This document shows, in pieces, positions 53,689 to 63,541 of a stretch of DNA of 64,000 nucleotides (position 1 is its first letter; the number at the start of each line of letters is the position of its first letter). Both the position numbers and the translations under genes were made by a program. The stretch is from Mycobacterium interjectum (GTDB lineage Bacteria > Actinomycetota > Actinomycetes > Mycobacteriales > Mycobacteriaceae), in assembly GCA_002102225.1 (NCBI GenBank), contig LQPB01000028.1, positions 148,062 through 212,061 on the forward strand, written 5' to 3'. The notes below the pieces were generated by a model that was not told the origin of the DNA, searched no databases, and saw only the letters and a program-made list of their open reading frames with translations.

Positions 53689-54339
53689 CTATTCGGGCCA
53701 GGTGTTGTTCATGATGACGTCGACGAAATCGGCGCGGACGAACGTCGGGTCGAAGTGTTGCAGCACATCGGCGTTCACCGTGCCGAAGGTGCTGTCCGGC
53801 CGGTGCTTCATCCCGTCGTTGAACGCCGCCAGGATCCGCCGCTTGAAATCCGGCCTCGGGTGGGCGGCGGTCACCGCGGCGAGCGCGTCGGGGGAAAGGT
53901 CGTCGCGGCCGATGCCCAGCACGTCGGTCTCCACACCCGCTGTGACGCAGGCGATCTCGGGCGCCAGGAACTCGGGCACGCCGGGCGTGGTGTGTAGGGC
54001 GATGCTCAGCCACACCTTGTCGGCGTCGGCCTGACCGATGCCATGCTGCAGCAGGAACTCTCGCGCCGCGTTGGCGCCGTCGACCTCGAAGCGCAGGCTC
54101 GAGCTGCGGTAGCGCTCGGTGAGGCCCAGGTCGTGAAACATCGCCCCGGCGTAGAGCAGCTCCAGGTCCGGCTGCAGCCCGCGGCGATGCCCCTGCAACG
54201 CGCCGAACAAGAAGACCCGGCGCGAATGGTCGAACAGCAGGTCGTCTTCGGCCTCGCGGATGTAGTCGGTGATCGCGCGCACCAGCTCGGTGTCGGGGAT
54301 CGTGATGTCGGCGATGGTTTCTGGTGACTGGATGGCCAT
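53689..54339 (-). CDS. HD-domain protein, copy 1
   Basis: A 216-residue HD-superfamily protein. DHSRRVFLFGALQGHRRGLQPDLELLYAGAMFHDLGLTERYRSSSLRFEVDGANAAREFL contains the metal-binding His and HD pair, as in cyanamide hydratase and related phosphohydrolases. The ATG at 54339 aligns exactly with that of the 216-residue paralog at 55.1-55.7 kb. It is last of a HD-nitroreductase-HD leftward unit, and upstream of it lies the nitroreductase. Substrate not known. Confidence 0.8.
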   Translation of the reverse strand: MAIQSPETIADITIPDTELVRAITDYIREAEDDLLFDHSRRVFLFGALQGHRRGLQPDLELLYAGAMFHDLGLTERYRSSSLRFEVDGANAAREFLLQHGIGQADADKVWLSIALHTTPGVPEFLAPEIACVTAGVETDVLGIGRDDLSPDALAAVTAAHPRPDFKRRILAAFNDGMKHRPDSTFGTVNADVLQHFDPTFVRADFVDVIMNNTWPE

Positions 54340-54353
54340 GATCGTATCGCCTT

Positions 54354-55061
54354 TCATCCCACCGCGGCCAGCCCCGGCGCTGCCGTCTCGTCCGGAGGCG
54401 ACCACAGCGGCTGGGGCACCTCGACCCCGAACGGCGCGTCCCAGCGGTTTCGGGACGAAACTTCATGCACCGTGCGACGATTGGCTGCCACGCCCCACTT
54501 TCCCCTTGGGTAGCCCAGGGTCAACATGGCCGACATCTTCCAGCCTTCCTCGACGGGCACGCCGAGCAACTCGTTGACCCTGTCCCTGAAGTTGTTGAGC
54601 ACCATGGTCATCACGCCGCCGACACCCTCGGCCCGGGCGGCGAGCAACACGCTCCAGATCGCCGGGTAGATGTTGGCGCCGCCCAGGTCGTCGATGGCGA
54701 AGACGAAGAGCAACAGGGGAACCTCGTCGAAGTGGTCGGCCAGGTAGTCCCCCGAGCCCTTGATCCTGCGCATCGTCTCGGCGTGAGCGGCCGGGTCCGC
54801 GCCGGGCCCCGGCACCACCATCGGCCCCTGCCCCGTCCGGAACTTCTCGTATTCGAGGGCGCGCCCCCGCCGGAACAGTTCGCCGAACTCGTGGATGAGC
54901 TCCGGGTCGTCGACGGCCACAAAGTGCCAGCGCTGGGTGTTGCCCCCGTTGGGTGCCCGGACGGCCGCGTCCAGGATGCGGGCCTGAACGTCCAGCGGAA
55001 CCGGATCCGGGCGCAACCGCCGCATCATCCTTGTGGTGTACAGCGCCTCATGGATGTCCAT
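54354..55061 (-). CDS. Nitroreductase-family flavoprotein (not Acg type)
   Basis: A 235-residue classical nitroreductase-fold protein. MDIHEALYTTRMMRRLRPDPVP and AAVRAPNGGNTQRWHFVAVDDPELI supply the FMN phosphate and ring contacts, and AEGVGGVMTMVLNNFRDRVNELLGVPVEEGW is the C-terminal dimer region. GGAAAGGAG precedes the ATG at 55061 by seven bases. It sits between two paralogous HD-domain genes with gaps of 14-17 bp, so the three are an operon. It could reduce nitro or quinone compounds. Confidence 0.85.
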   Translation of the reverse strand: MDIHEALYTTRMMRRLRPDPVPLDVQARILDAAVRAPNGGNTQRWHFVAVDDPELIHEFGELFRRGRALEYEKFRTGQGPMVVPGPGADPAAHAETMRRIKGSGDYLADHFDEVPLLLFVFAIDDLGGANIYPAIWSVLLAARAEGVGGVMTMVLNNFRDRVNELLGVPVEEGWKMSAMLTLGYPRGKWGVAANRRTVHEVSSRNRWDAPFGVEVPQPLWSPPDETAAPGLAAVG

Positions 55062-55078
55062 TGACCTGCTCCTTTCCG

Positions 55079-55729
55079 TTATTCGGGCCAATTGCTGCGG
55101 AGTACGAGATCGACCATGTTGCCCCGCTCGAAGGTGGGGTCGAAGTGCGCCAGCACGTCGTCGTTCATCGTGCCGAAAGTGGTCTCGGGGCGGTGCTTCA
55201 TGCCGTCGTTGAAGGCCGCCAGGATGCGGTTCTTGAAGTCGGGCCGCGGATGCGCGGCGGTTACCGCGTCGACATCCCCCGCCGACAGGGCCTCCAGCCC
55301 GGCCCCGACCACGTCGGTCTTGACACCGGCCGCGAGCAAAGCGGTTTCGGGATCAAGGCGTGCCGGCACCTCGGGCGTCGAGTGCAGGGCGATGCCGAGC
55401 CACACCTGGTCGGCGTCGGACGGCTCGACGCCGTGCTCGATCAGGAAGTCGCGTGCCGCGTCGGCGCCGTCCAGCTCGAAGCGCTGGGTCGAAGTGCCGT
55501 ATCGCGGGGTGAGGCCGAGGTCGTGGAACATCGCCGCGACGTAGAGCAGTTCCGGGTCCGGTGCCATGCCGAGGCGGCGCCCATGCAGCGCGCCGAACAA
55601 AAACACGCGCCGGGAATGGTGAAAGAGCACGTCGTCCTCGGCGCTGCGAATGATGTCGGTCGCGTCCCGGACAAGGGCGGTGTCGGGGATGGCGATTCCG
55701 GCAATGGTTTCGATGGACTGAATCGCCAT
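55079..55729 (-). CDS. HD-domain protein, copy 2
   Basis: A 216-residue paralog of the protein at 53.7-54.3 kb, the same length and opening (MAIQSIETIAGIAIPDTALVRDATDIIRSAEDDVLFHHSRRVFLFGAL). The HD motif is AAMFHDLGLTPRYG, and both end NTWPE/SNWPE-like. GAAGGAG lies eight bases before the ATG. It is first in the operon and divergent from the GATase1/AraC-type regulator, which may control it. The duplication flanks the nitroreductase gene on both sides. Confidence 0.82.
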   Translation of the reverse strand: MAIQSIETIAGIAIPDTALVRDATDIIRSAEDDVLFHHSRRVFLFGALHGRRLGMAPDPELLYVAAMFHDLGLTPRYGTSTQRFELDGADAARDFLIEHGVEPSDADQVWLGIALHSTPEVPARLDPETALLAAGVKTDVVGAGLEALSAGDVDAVTAAHPRPDFKNRILAAFNDGMKHRPETTFGTMNDDVLAHFDPTFERGNMVDLVLRSNWPE

Positions 55730-55832
55730 GACCGCTTCTCCTTCGAGGACTGGCTCCATCTTCGGGCGCCGCGCGCCCATCCACCGGTGTCGTTCCGGCC
55801 GTCTTTCCCATGGATTGCGACACAATGTGTGC

Positions 55833-56807
55833 GTGGCTGAAGCCGCCGGGCGGTCGCGCGTAGTGGTCATCGTCGTCTTCGACGACGTGACGCTGTTGGA
55901 CGTCGCGGGAGCGGGCGAGGTCTTCGCCGAAGCCAACCGGTTCGGCGCCGACTATCGACTCAAGATCGCCTCGGTGGATGGGCGCGACGTCACCACCTCG
56001 GTCGGGACTCGGCTGGGCGTCACGGACGCCCTGTCGTCAATCGAGTCGGCCGACACCATCATGGTCGCCGGCAGCGACAACCTGCCGCGGCGGGCGATCG
56101 AACCCGAGCTTGTCGAGGCGGTCAAGTCGGCCGCGGGCCGCACCCGGCGGCTGGCCTCGATCTGCACGGGGTCGTTCATCCTGGCGCAGGCCGGGCTGCT
56201 CAACGGCCGGCGCGCCACCACGCACTGGCACGACGCCCGGTTGTTCGCCCGGGCCTTCCCCGACATCGCCGTCGAGCCGGACGCGCTTTTCGTCCGCGAC
56301 GGCGACGTCTTCACCTCAGCCGGGGTGTCGTCGGGCATCGACCTCGCGCTGGCGCTCGTCGAGATGGATTACGGCACCGAACTGGTCCGCGACGTGGCCC
56401 GCTGGCTGGTCGTCTACCTCAAGCGCGCGGGCGGCCAATCGCAATTCTCGGTGCTGGTCGAGGCCGACCCGCCGCCGCAGTCTCCGCTGCGCAAGGTCAC
56501 CGAGGCGATCTCGGCCGATCCGGCGGCAAACCACAGCGTGCAAGCGCTTGCGGCGCAGGCATCCTTGAGCACGCGGCAACTGACGCGGCTGTTCCAATCC
56601 GAACTCGGCACGACGCCGGCCCGCTACGTCGAGATGGTGCGCATCGACGCCGCCCGCGCCGCGCTCGACGCCGGCCGCAGCGTCGCCGACACGGCGCGCA
56701 TCGCCGGGTTCGGTAGCACCGAAAGCCTCCGGCGGGTGTTCGTCGACCACCTCGGCGTCTCGCCGAAGGCCTACCGGGAGAGATTCCGCACGGCATCGCG
56801 CGGCTGA
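55833..56807 (+). CDS. GATase1-like (DJ-1/PfpI) AraC-family regulator
   Basis: A 324-residue FtrA/CdhR-type regulator. Residues 10-180 are a DJ-1/PfpI domain with the nucleophile-elbow Cys in LASICTGSFILAQAGLL. Residues about 220-320 are an AraC HTH pair (HSVQALAAQASLSTRQLTRLFQSELGTTPARYVEMVRIDAARAAL and ADTARIAGFGSTESLRRVFVDHLGVSPKAYRERF). The GTG at 55833 is the probable start, with a GTG six bases earlier as alternative. A perfect ACACA-A-TGTGT palindrome (55820-55830) sits right before it and may be its operator. It faces the HD-nitroreductase-HD operon. Confidence 0.85.
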   Translation: MAEAAGRSRVVVIVVFDDVTLLDVAGAGEVFAEANRFGADYRLKIASVDGRDVTTSVGTRLGVTDALSSIESADTIMVAGSDNLPRRAIEPELVEAVKSAAGRTRRLASICTGSFILAQAGLLNGRRATTHWHDARLFARAFPDIAVEPDALFVRDGDVFTSAGVSSGIDLALALVEMDYGTELVRDVARWLVVYLKRAGGQSQFSVLVEADPPPQSPLRKVTEAISADPAANHSVQALAAQASLSTRQLTRLFQSELGTTPARYVEMVRIDAARAALDAGRSVADTARIAGFGSTESLRRVFVDHLGVSPKAYRERFRTASRG

Positions 56808-56831
56808 AGCCTTCCGGCATACTGTTCCGCC

Positions 56832-57848
56832 ATGCACATCGACGTGATGACGGTCCCCCAACCGCTGGGCAAGATCGGCGATCTGGCGCGTCGAACCCAG
56901 GCCGCCGGGTTCTCCGGGCTGCTGCTGACCGAGACCGGGCGCACGCCCTACCTCAACGCCGCCGTCGCCTCGCAGGCCGCGCCCGGCCTCGAGCTGTCCA
57001 CCGGGGTCGCGGTGGCCTTCCCGCGCAGCCCCTTCGTCACGGCGGCCACCGCCTGGGAACTGCAGGAGTCGACCGGCGGGAAGTTCCGGCTCGGCCTCGG
57101 CACCCAGGTGCGTACGCACGTGGTGCGGCGCTACGGGATGGCCTTCGAGCGGCCCGGTCCCCGGCTGCGCGACTACGTGCTCGCCGTCAAGTCGTGTTTC
57201 GCCGCGTTCCGGACGGGCAAGCTCGAGCACCACGGCGAGTTCTACGACCTCGACTTCATCACCCCGCAGTGGAGCGCCGGACCGATCGATGAGCCCGACC
57301 CGAAAGTCGATGTGGCGGCGGTGAATCCGTGGATGCTGCGGATGGCCGGCGAGGTCGCCGACGGTGTCCACGTCCACCCGCTCGGCGAGCCCGGCTACCT
57401 GGCCCGTCACGTCGTGCCCAACGTCGCAAAGGGAGCCGCCAAGGCCGGGCGCTCGGCGTCGGAGATCGCCATGATCGTGCCGGTGATGACGATCGTCGGC
57501 GACAGCGACGAGGAGCGCGCTCGCGAGCGGGAGTCGGTGCGGGCCAGCATGTCCTTCTACGGCAGCACACCCAATTACGCGTTCATTTGGGACGAGGCGG
57601 GATTCGAGGGCACCACGGCCCGCATCCGGGAGAGGCAGAAGGCCGGGGATTTCGCCGGGATGGCGGCCCAGATCACCGACGAGCACATCGCCGCCTTCGC
57701 CACCGAGTCGACGTGGGACGGGTTGGCCGACGCGCTGAGCGAGAAGTACGCGGGGGTCGCGACGCGCCTGGTGCTGTACAACGCGCAGGGCGACCCCGAG
57801 CGCTTCGAGCGCTACGGCGAGGTGGCCCGCCGGCTGCGGGCCGGTTAG
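56832..57848 (+). CDS. LLM-class F420-dependent oxidoreductase
   Basis: A 338-residue luciferase-like monooxygenase-fold enzyme of the mycobacterial F420 type. The N-terminal MHIDVMTVPQPLGKIGDLARRTQAAGFSGLLLTETGRTPYL and GGKFRLGLGTQVRTHVVRRYGM segments line the TIM-barrel cofactor site, and ADGVHVHPLGEPGYLARHVVP is the later conserved block. It lies 24 bp behind the AraC-type gene on the same strand. Substrate unknown. Confidence 0.85.
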   Translation: MHIDVMTVPQPLGKIGDLARRTQAAGFSGLLLTETGRTPYLNAAVASQAAPGLELSTGVAVAFPRSPFVTAATAWELQESTGGKFRLGLGTQVRTHVVRRYGMAFERPGPRLRDYVLAVKSCFAAFRTGKLEHHGEFYDLDFITPQWSAGPIDEPDPKVDVAAVNPWMLRMAGEVADGVHVHPLGEPGYLARHVVPNVAKGAAKAGRSASEIAMIVPVMTIVGDSDEERARERESVRASMSFYGSTPNYAFIWDEAGFEGTTARIRERQKAGDFAGMAAQITDEHIAAFATESTWDGLADALSEKYAGVATRLVLYNAQGDPERFERYGEVARRLRAG

Positions 57849-57929
57849 CGCCGCGGCGGCGAGGGTGCGCGGACTGCCGCGGTTCACGGCGTGTCGGCGG
57901 ACAAACACGCACGCTCGCGACGGGGAAAG

Positions 57930-60923
57930 CTACTTCGTGGCGTTGTACTTGTTGATCGCGTCGTCCAGCCGCTGCAGCGCCGCGCCGTAGGCGGCGAAAT
58001 CGCCTTTCTTTTGGGCGTCTTTCGCCGCGCCGATCGCCGCCTGGATGTCCTGCAGGGCCGCGGCCTTGGCCGCCGACAGCGTCACCGACCCGTCCGGCGC
58101 CGGAGGCACCGCGGTCGGCGGCGGCCCCGGTGGCGCGGCGGGCGCCGGCGGGCTGCCGGGGCTGGGCGGGCTGGCCGGCGGGATCGGGGCCGCGCCGGGC
58201 TCGGTGGGCTGGATCCCCGTGGCGGTCGCGCCCGCGCCGGGCCCGAACAGCCCGTTGAGGGCGTCACTCACGGTGGGGCCGTAGCCGATCTTGTCGTTGT
58301 ACATCATCGCCACCCGGATCAACCGCGGGTACGACGACGCGGCGTCGCTGGCCCCCGGCGAGGCGTAGACGGGTTCGACGTAGAGCAGCCCGCCCTGGCC
58401 CACCGGCAGGGTGAGCAGGTTGCCCCACCGGATCCGGTTCTGGTTGTCGCGGCCGATCACGCCCAGGTCCTGGGATACCGCCGGGTCGGTGGTGATGGCG
58501 TTGTTGGCCAGCTTCGGGCCGTTGACCTGACCCGGGATGGTGAGCACGGTGATCCTGCCGTACGTCGCCGGGTCCGAGCTGGCGCTGATGTAGGCCGCCA
58601 GGTAGTCGCGCTTGAACCTGTTCATCGCGCTGATCAACTGGTATGAGGCCGAATTATCGTTCTTGGCAATGTTTTTCGCGACGATGTAATAGGGCGGCTG
58701 ATAGCTGCTGGCGGTAGGGTTCGGGTCGAGCGGCACATCCCAGAAATCGGATGTGGAGAAGAACGTCACCGGGTCGTTGACGTGGTACTTGGCCAGCAGC
58801 ATCCGCTGCACCTTGAACAGGTCCTCGGGATAGCGCAGGTGCTCGGCCAGCTCGGGGGTGATGTCGCTCTTCGGCTTGACGGTGCCGGGGAACACCTTCA
58901 TCCACGCCTTGAGCACCGGATCCTGTTCGTCCTGCTGATACAGCGTGACGGTGCCGTCATAGGCATCCACCGTGGCCTTCACCGAGTTTCGGATGTAGGA
59001 CACCTTCTTGTCGGGCGCCAGCCGGTTGAACGCCACCTCGGTGGAGTCGGCGGTGGCCGATTCCAGGGACGTCAACTCCGAGTACGGGTAGTTGTCCAGG
59101 GTGGTGTAGCCGTCGATGATCCACACCAGCCGCTTGTTGACGATCGCCGGGTACACGGCGCTGTCGGTGGTCAGCCACGGCGCCACCGCCTCCACCCGCC
59201 GGGCCGGATCGCGGTTGAACAGGATCTTGCTGTTGGAGCCGATCACGTTGGAGAACAAGAAGTTTCGCTCGGCGAACTTGGCGGCGAACACGCTGCGGGA
59301 CAACCAGTCGCCGATCGGCACTCCCCCGAGACCGGTGTAGGTGTAGTTCTTGGTTTCGGTGCTGGTCTCGTAGTCGTATTCGCGGTCGGTGCCGTTGCGC
59401 CCGACGATCGCGTAGTCGGCGGAGGTGTTGGAGATGACCGGTCCGTAGTAGATGCGCGGCTGATCCAGCGGCGCCGGCCCGTCGGACACGATGCTGCCGT
59501 TGGCGCCGACGACGTTGGCCAGGAATTCGGGATACCCGCCATTTTGGTTGGGGTCGTTGGCGATTCCGCGCACCGTGTTGGCCGGCGACGCGATAAAGCC
59601 GTTGCCGTGGGTGTAGACGGTGTGCCGGTTGATCCAGTCCCGCTGGTTGTCGATCAGCCGGTCGGGGTTGAGTTCGCGGGCGGCGACGACGTAGTCGCGC
59701 AGCGCGCCGTTGCGGTCCAGATACCGGTCGATGGAGAGCTGGTCCGGGAAATAGTAGAAGTTCTTGCCCTGCTGGAACTGGGTGAACGCCGGGCTGACGA
59801 TGGTGGGGTCCAGCAGCCGGATGTTGGAGGTGGTCGCCCGGTCGGCCGCGACCTGCTGGGCCGTGGCCTGCCCGTCGCCGCTGTAGTTGCGGTAGCTGAC
59901 CTGATCGGACGTCAGGCCATAAGCCTGTCGCGTCGCGGCGATGCTGCGGCTGATGTATTCGCTTTCCTTTTGCGCCGCATTGGGTCTGACGCTGATCTGC
60001 TCGACGATCAGCGGCCACCCGGCGCCCACGATCAACGACGACAGCAGCAACAGCACCAACCCGATGGCCGGAATCCGCAAGTCGCGCAGGGTGATTGCGG
60101 AGAACACCGCGGCCGCGCAGATCACCGCGATCGCCATCAGGATCAGCTTCGCCGGCAGCACCGCGTTGATGTCGGTGTAGCCCGCACCGGTGAACGGCTT
60201 GCCGCCGCGGGTGTGCGACAGCAGCTCGTAGCGGTCCAGCCAATAGGCGAGGGCCTTGAGCAGCACCAGCAGCCCGACCAGGGTCACCAGCTGGATCCGC
60301 GCCGAGCGGCTCAGCGCCCCGGTGCGGCCGGACAGCCGGATGCCACCAAAGATGTAGTGCGACAGCACGTTCGCCAGCAAGGCCAGGAACACCGCCACGA
60401 ACACGTAGCTGAGCAACAGCCGGTAGAACGGCAGCTCGAACGCGTAGAAGCCGAGATCCTTGCCGAACTGCGGATCCCTGATGCCGAAGTTCCCGCCGTG
60501 CAGGAAAAGCTGGACCCGCACCCAGTAGCTCTGCGCGATGATGCCGGACAGCAGGCCCACCGCCACCGGAACCCCGATGCCCACCGCCCGCAGCCGCGAA
60601 ACCACGACGGCGCGGTAGCGCGCCACGGGATCGTTGTTGTTGCTCGGCACGAACACGGGCCGGGTGCGGTAGGCCACCGCGAGCCCGGCGAACACGATGC
60701 CGCCGACCAGCACGCCGGCCACCAGGAAGACCACGATGCGGGTGACCAGCACGGTGGTGAACACCGAGCGGTAGCCCAGCTCACCGAACCACAGCCAGTC
60801 GACGTAGGCGTCGATCAGCCGCGGGCCGGCGAGCAGCAAAACGATCACACCCAGTGCGATCAGGATCAGAATCCGGCTGCGCCGAGTCAGCTTCGGCATC
60901 CGTGCGGTGGGCCGCATCCCCAC
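57930..60923 (-). CDS. UPF0182-family large membrane protein (Rv3193c-like)
   Basis: A 997-residue protein matching Rv3193c (992 aa). The N-terminal 330 residues contain about seven transmembrane helices ([42 protein letters not shown] and so on). A long extracytoplasmic domain follows, ending in a Pro/Gly-rich linker ([22 protein letters not shown]) and a short coiled helix. The function of UPF0182 is unknown. The GTG at 60923 has AGGGAG eight bases upstream. It is the first of the conserved Rv3193c-Rv3194c-Rv3195 block, with the PDZ protease gene starting 92 bp beyond on the same strand. Confidence 0.9.
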   Translation of the reverse strand: MGMRPTARMPKLTRRSRILILIALGVIVLLLAGPRLIDAYVDWLWFGELGYRSVFTTVLVTRIVVFLVAGVLVGGIVFAGLAVAYRTRPVFVPSNNNDPVARYRAVVVSRLRAVGIGVPVAVGLLSGIIAQSYWVRVQLFLHGGNFGIRDPQFGKDLGFYAFELPFYRLLLSYVFVAVFLALLANVLSHYIFGGIRLSGRTGALSRSARIQLVTLVGLLVLLKALAYWLDRYELLSHTRGGKPFTGAGYTDINAVLPAKLILMAIAVICAAAVFSAITLRDLRIPAIGLVLLLLSSLIVGAGWPLIVEQISVRPNAAQKESEYISRSIAATRQAYGLTSDQVSYRNYSGDGQATAQQVAADRATTSNIRLLDPTIVSPAFTQFQQGKNFYYFPDQLSIDRYLDRNGALRDYVVAARELNPDRLIDNQRDWINRHTVYTHGNGFIASPANTVRGIANDPNQNGGYPEFLANVVGANGSIVSDGPAPLDQPRIYYGPVISNTSADYAIVGRNGTDREYDYETSTETKNYTYTGLGGVPIGDWLSRSVFAAKFAERNFLFSNVIGSNSKILFNRDPARRVEAVAPWLTTDSAVYPAIVNKRLVWIIDGYTTLDNYPYSELTSLESATADSTEVAFNRLAPDKKVSYIRNSVKATVDAYDGTVTLYQQDEQDPVLKAWMKVFPGTVKPKSDITPELAEHLRYPEDLFKVQRMLLAKYHVNDPVTFFSTSDFWDVPLDPNPTASSYQPPYYIVAKNIAKNDNSASYQLISAMNRFKRDYLAAYISASSDPATYGRITVLTIPGQVNGPKLANNAITTDPAVSQDLGVIGRDNQNRIRWGNLLTLPVGQGGLLYVEPVYASPGASDAASSYPRLIRVAMMYNDKIGYGPTVSDALNGLFGPGAGATATGIQPTEPGAAPIPPASPPSPGSPPAPAAPPGPPPTAVPPAPDGSVTLSAAKAAALQDIQAAIGAAKDAQKKGDFAAYGAALQRLDDAINKYNATK

Positions 60924-61015
60924 TGGCTACGCTCCCTGATCGTTATGGCTGGGTTGTGAAATTCCGGGATTTCTAGATCACAACTGTACGCATCTCCCGC
61001 GGCCGCCCGGCCGGG

Positions 61016-62038
61016 CTAGCAACTGGGCGGCTGACCCCCCGACGTGATGGCGTGCAGCGCGTCCACCGCCTGGCTGAGGGTCTCCACCTTCACCAAGCGC
61101 AGGCCGGACGGATTGTCCGAGGCCGCCTCGTAGCAATTCTTGGCGGGCACCAGAAACACCGTGGCCCCGGCCGCGTGCGCGGCGACCATCTTGTGGGTGA
61201 TGCCGCCGATCTGGCCCACCTTGCCGTCGACGGAGATGGTGCCCGTTCCCGCGATGAACTTCGAACCGGCCAGGTCGCCGGTGGTGAGCTTGTCGACCAC
61301 CGCGAGGCTGAACATCAGGCCGGCCGACGGGCCGCCCACGTTGGCGAGGTTGAAGTCGACGGTGAACGGCGCCCAGGGCGCGTCGAGCACCGCCACGCCC
61401 ATGAAGCCGTAGTCACGATCCTTGTTCGTTCCCAGCGTGATCTGCGCCACCCCGGCCGGTTCGTTCTTGCGGCGATAGTCGATGGTCAGCACCTGACCGG
61501 GCTTGGTGTTCTTCAGGTATCCCGTGAACTGCTCGACGGTGGTCACCGGCGTGCCGTTGACCGCGTCGATGGCGTCACCGGACTTCAGCTTGCCCGCCGA
61601 CGGACCGGGGTCGGTGACCGTCGCGACCGTCACCGCGGCCGGGTACTTCAGGTACCCCAGGGCGGCGTACTCGGCGCTGTCCTCGGACTGCTTGAAGTCG
61701 GCGTTGTTGGCCTTGTCGACCTCGTCCCGCGACTTGCCCGGCGGGTAGACCAGATCGCGGGGTACCAGCTGCTCCTGTCCCGACAGCCACAGCGTCAGCG
61801 CCTCGCCCAGGCTCAGCTCGTCGCGCTGGGACACCGTCGTCATGTTGAGGTGTCCGGTCGTCGGGTGCGTCACGGTGCCCTCGATCGCGACCACCTGCTT
61901 GCCGTCGACCTCACCGAGCGTGTCGAACGTCGGGCCCGGCCCCAACGACACAAACGGCACCGTCACCACCGCCAGCAGAACGCCGAAAACGACGATCGGC
62001 ACGAGCGCGACGAGCAAGGTCAGGATCCGCCTGTTCAC
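61016..62038 (-). CDS. PDZ and Lon-type (S16) serine protease, membrane anchored (Rv3194c-like)
   Basis: A 340-residue protein the same length as Rv3194c. An N-terminal membrane anchor (ILTLLVALVPIVVFGVLLAVVTV) is followed by a PDZ domain (about 130-210, LKSGDAIDAVNGTPVTTVEQF) and a Lon protease domain with catalytic Ser in GGPSAGLMFSLAVVDKLTTGDL and the Lys in ITHKMVAAHAAGATVFLVP. It acts on the outer face of the membrane. It is similar to B. subtilis YlbL. It is divergent from the Rv3195-like gene. Confidence 0.9.
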   Translation of the reverse strand: MNRRILTLLVALVPIVVFGVLLAVVTVPFVSLGPGPTFDTLGEVDGKQVVAIEGTVTHPTTGHLNMTTVSQRDELSLGEALTLWLSGQEQLVPRDLVYPPGKSRDEVDKANNADFKQSEDSAEYAALGYLKYPAAVTVATVTDPGPSAGKLKSGDAIDAVNGTPVTTVEQFTGYLKNTKPGQVLTIDYRRKNEPAGVAQITLGTNKDRDYGFMGVAVLDAPWAPFTVDFNLANVGGPSAGLMFSLAVVDKLTTGDLAGSKFIAGTGTISVDGKVGQIGGITHKMVAAHAAGATVFLVPAKNCYEAASDNPSGLRLVKVETLSQAVDALHAITSGGQPPSC

Positions 62039-62134
62039 GCCGCTTACCCTAACCGGCTCCCGGCCGGCCTCGTTCAGCTACGAGCGTGACCCGACATCGC
62101 ACGCCGCGCTGTAGCGGTGAGTACCGTTAGCGAT

Positions 62135-63517
62135 ATGCCTGACGTGCCTTTCGGCTTCTCCTCCGGCGAGGACCCGGAGCACGAGAAGCACGGGAAGAAG
62201 GATCCCGATTCCGGCTCGGGGGCGTCCGACCCGCTGGGTGCCTTCGGCCTCAGCGGTGATTTCGGCATGGGCGACCTGGGCCAGATCTTCACCCAGCTGG
62301 GCCAGATGTTCAGCAGCGCGGGCGGCGTCGCGACCGGGGGCAAGGCGCCGGGACCGGTCAACTACGAGCTGGCGCGGCGGGTCGCGTCCAGCTCGATCGG
62401 GTTCGTCGCGCCCATCCCCGCCTCGACGACCAAGGCGATCGCCGATGCGGTCCACCTCGCCGAAACCTGGCTGGACGGCGCGACGGCGCTGCCCGCCGGC
62501 ACCTCGAAGGCGGTGGGGTGGAGCCCCACCGACTGGGTCGACAACACACTGGAGACCTGGAAGCGGCTCTGCGATCCGATGGCCGAGCAGATCGCGACGG
62601 TGTGGGCGTCGTCGTTGCCGGACGAGGCCAAGAGCATGGCGGGCCCGCTGCTGGCGATGATGTCGCAGATGGGCGGCATGGCCTTCGGCTCGCAGCTGGG
62701 CCAGGCGCTGGGCCGGCTGTCGCGCGAGGTGTTGACCTCGACCGACATCGGCCTGCCGCTCGGCCCCAAGGGGATCGCCGCGATCCTGCCCGACGCGCTC
62801 GAATCGTTCGCCGCCGGGCTCGAGCAGCCGCGCAGCGAGATCCTGACCTTCCTGGCCGCCCGCGAGGCGGCGCACCACCGGCTGTTCAGCCACGTGCCGT
62901 GGCTGAACAGCCAGTTGCTGGGGGCGGTCGAGGCTTACGCCCGGGGCATGAAGATCGACATGAGCGGGATCGAGGAGCTGGCGCGCGACTTCAATCCGGC
63001 GTCGCTGTCCGATCCGGCGGCCATCGAAAGTCTGCTGGGCCAGGGGGTTTTCGAGCCGAAGGCCACCCCGGAGCAGCAGCAGGCGCTGGAGCGGCTCGAG
63101 ACCCTGCTGGCGTTGATCGACGGCTGGGTGCAGGTGGTGGTCACTGCGGCGCTCGGCGATCGGATCCCCGGCACGGCCGCGCTGAGCGAGACGCTGCGCC
63201 GGCGCCGGGCCAGCGGCGGCCCGGCCGAGCAGACGTTCGCGACGCTGGTCGGTCTCGAGCTGCGGCCGCGCAAGCTGCGGGAGGCCGCCGCGCTGTGGGA
63301 GCGCCTGACCGAGGCCGCCGGCGCCGACGCCCGCGATGCCGTCTGGCAGCACCCGGACCTGCTGCCCGGCGCGGAGGATCTCGACGAGCCGGCCGGTTTC
63401 ATCGACCGCATCATCGGCGGGGACACCAGCGGCATCGACGAGGCCATCGCCAAGCTCGAGGAAGATCCCGAGGGGCCCGGTGCGGAAGACTCGGCCGGCG
63501 GTGCGGTGGATAACTAG
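62135..63517 (+). CDS. Zincin-like DUF2342 protein (Rv3195-like)
   Basis: A 460-residue protein with an acidic, disordered N-terminus (FSSGEDPEHEKHGKKDPDSGSGASD), a Met/Gly-rich segment, and the DUF2342/zincin_2 core. In it REAAHHRLFSHVPWLNSQLLGAVEAYARG stands where family members carry the HE-type metal motif; here the pattern is EAAHHRLF, so metal binding needs checking. Called a metalloprotease by homology only. The ATG at 62135 corresponds to the Rv3195 start; a GTG at 62117 is in frame. Divergent from the PDZ protease and conserved next to it across mycobacteria. Confidence 0.82.
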   Translation: MPDVPFGFSSGEDPEHEKHGKKDPDSGSGASDPLGAFGLSGDFGMGDLGQIFTQLGQMFSSAGGVATGGKAPGPVNYELARRVASSSIGFVAPIPASTTKAIADAVHLAETWLDGATALPAGTSKAVGWSPTDWVDNTLETWKRLCDPMAEQIATVWASSLPDEAKSMAGPLLAMMSQMGGMAFGSQLGQALGRLSREVLTSTDIGLPLGPKGIAAILPDALESFAAGLEQPRSEILTFLAAREAAHHRLFSHVPWLNSQLLGAVEAYARGMKIDMSGIEELARDFNPASLSDPAAIESLLGQGVFEPKATPEQQQALERLETLLALIDGWVQVVVTAALGDRIPGTAALSETLRRRRASGGPAEQTFATLVGLELRPRKLREAAALWERLTEAAGADARDAVWQHPDLLPGAEDLDEPAGFIDRIIGGDTSGIDEAIAKLEEDPEGPGAEDSAGGAVDN

Positions 63518-63541
63518 TCGGCCGGTACCCGTCGGCGCCAG

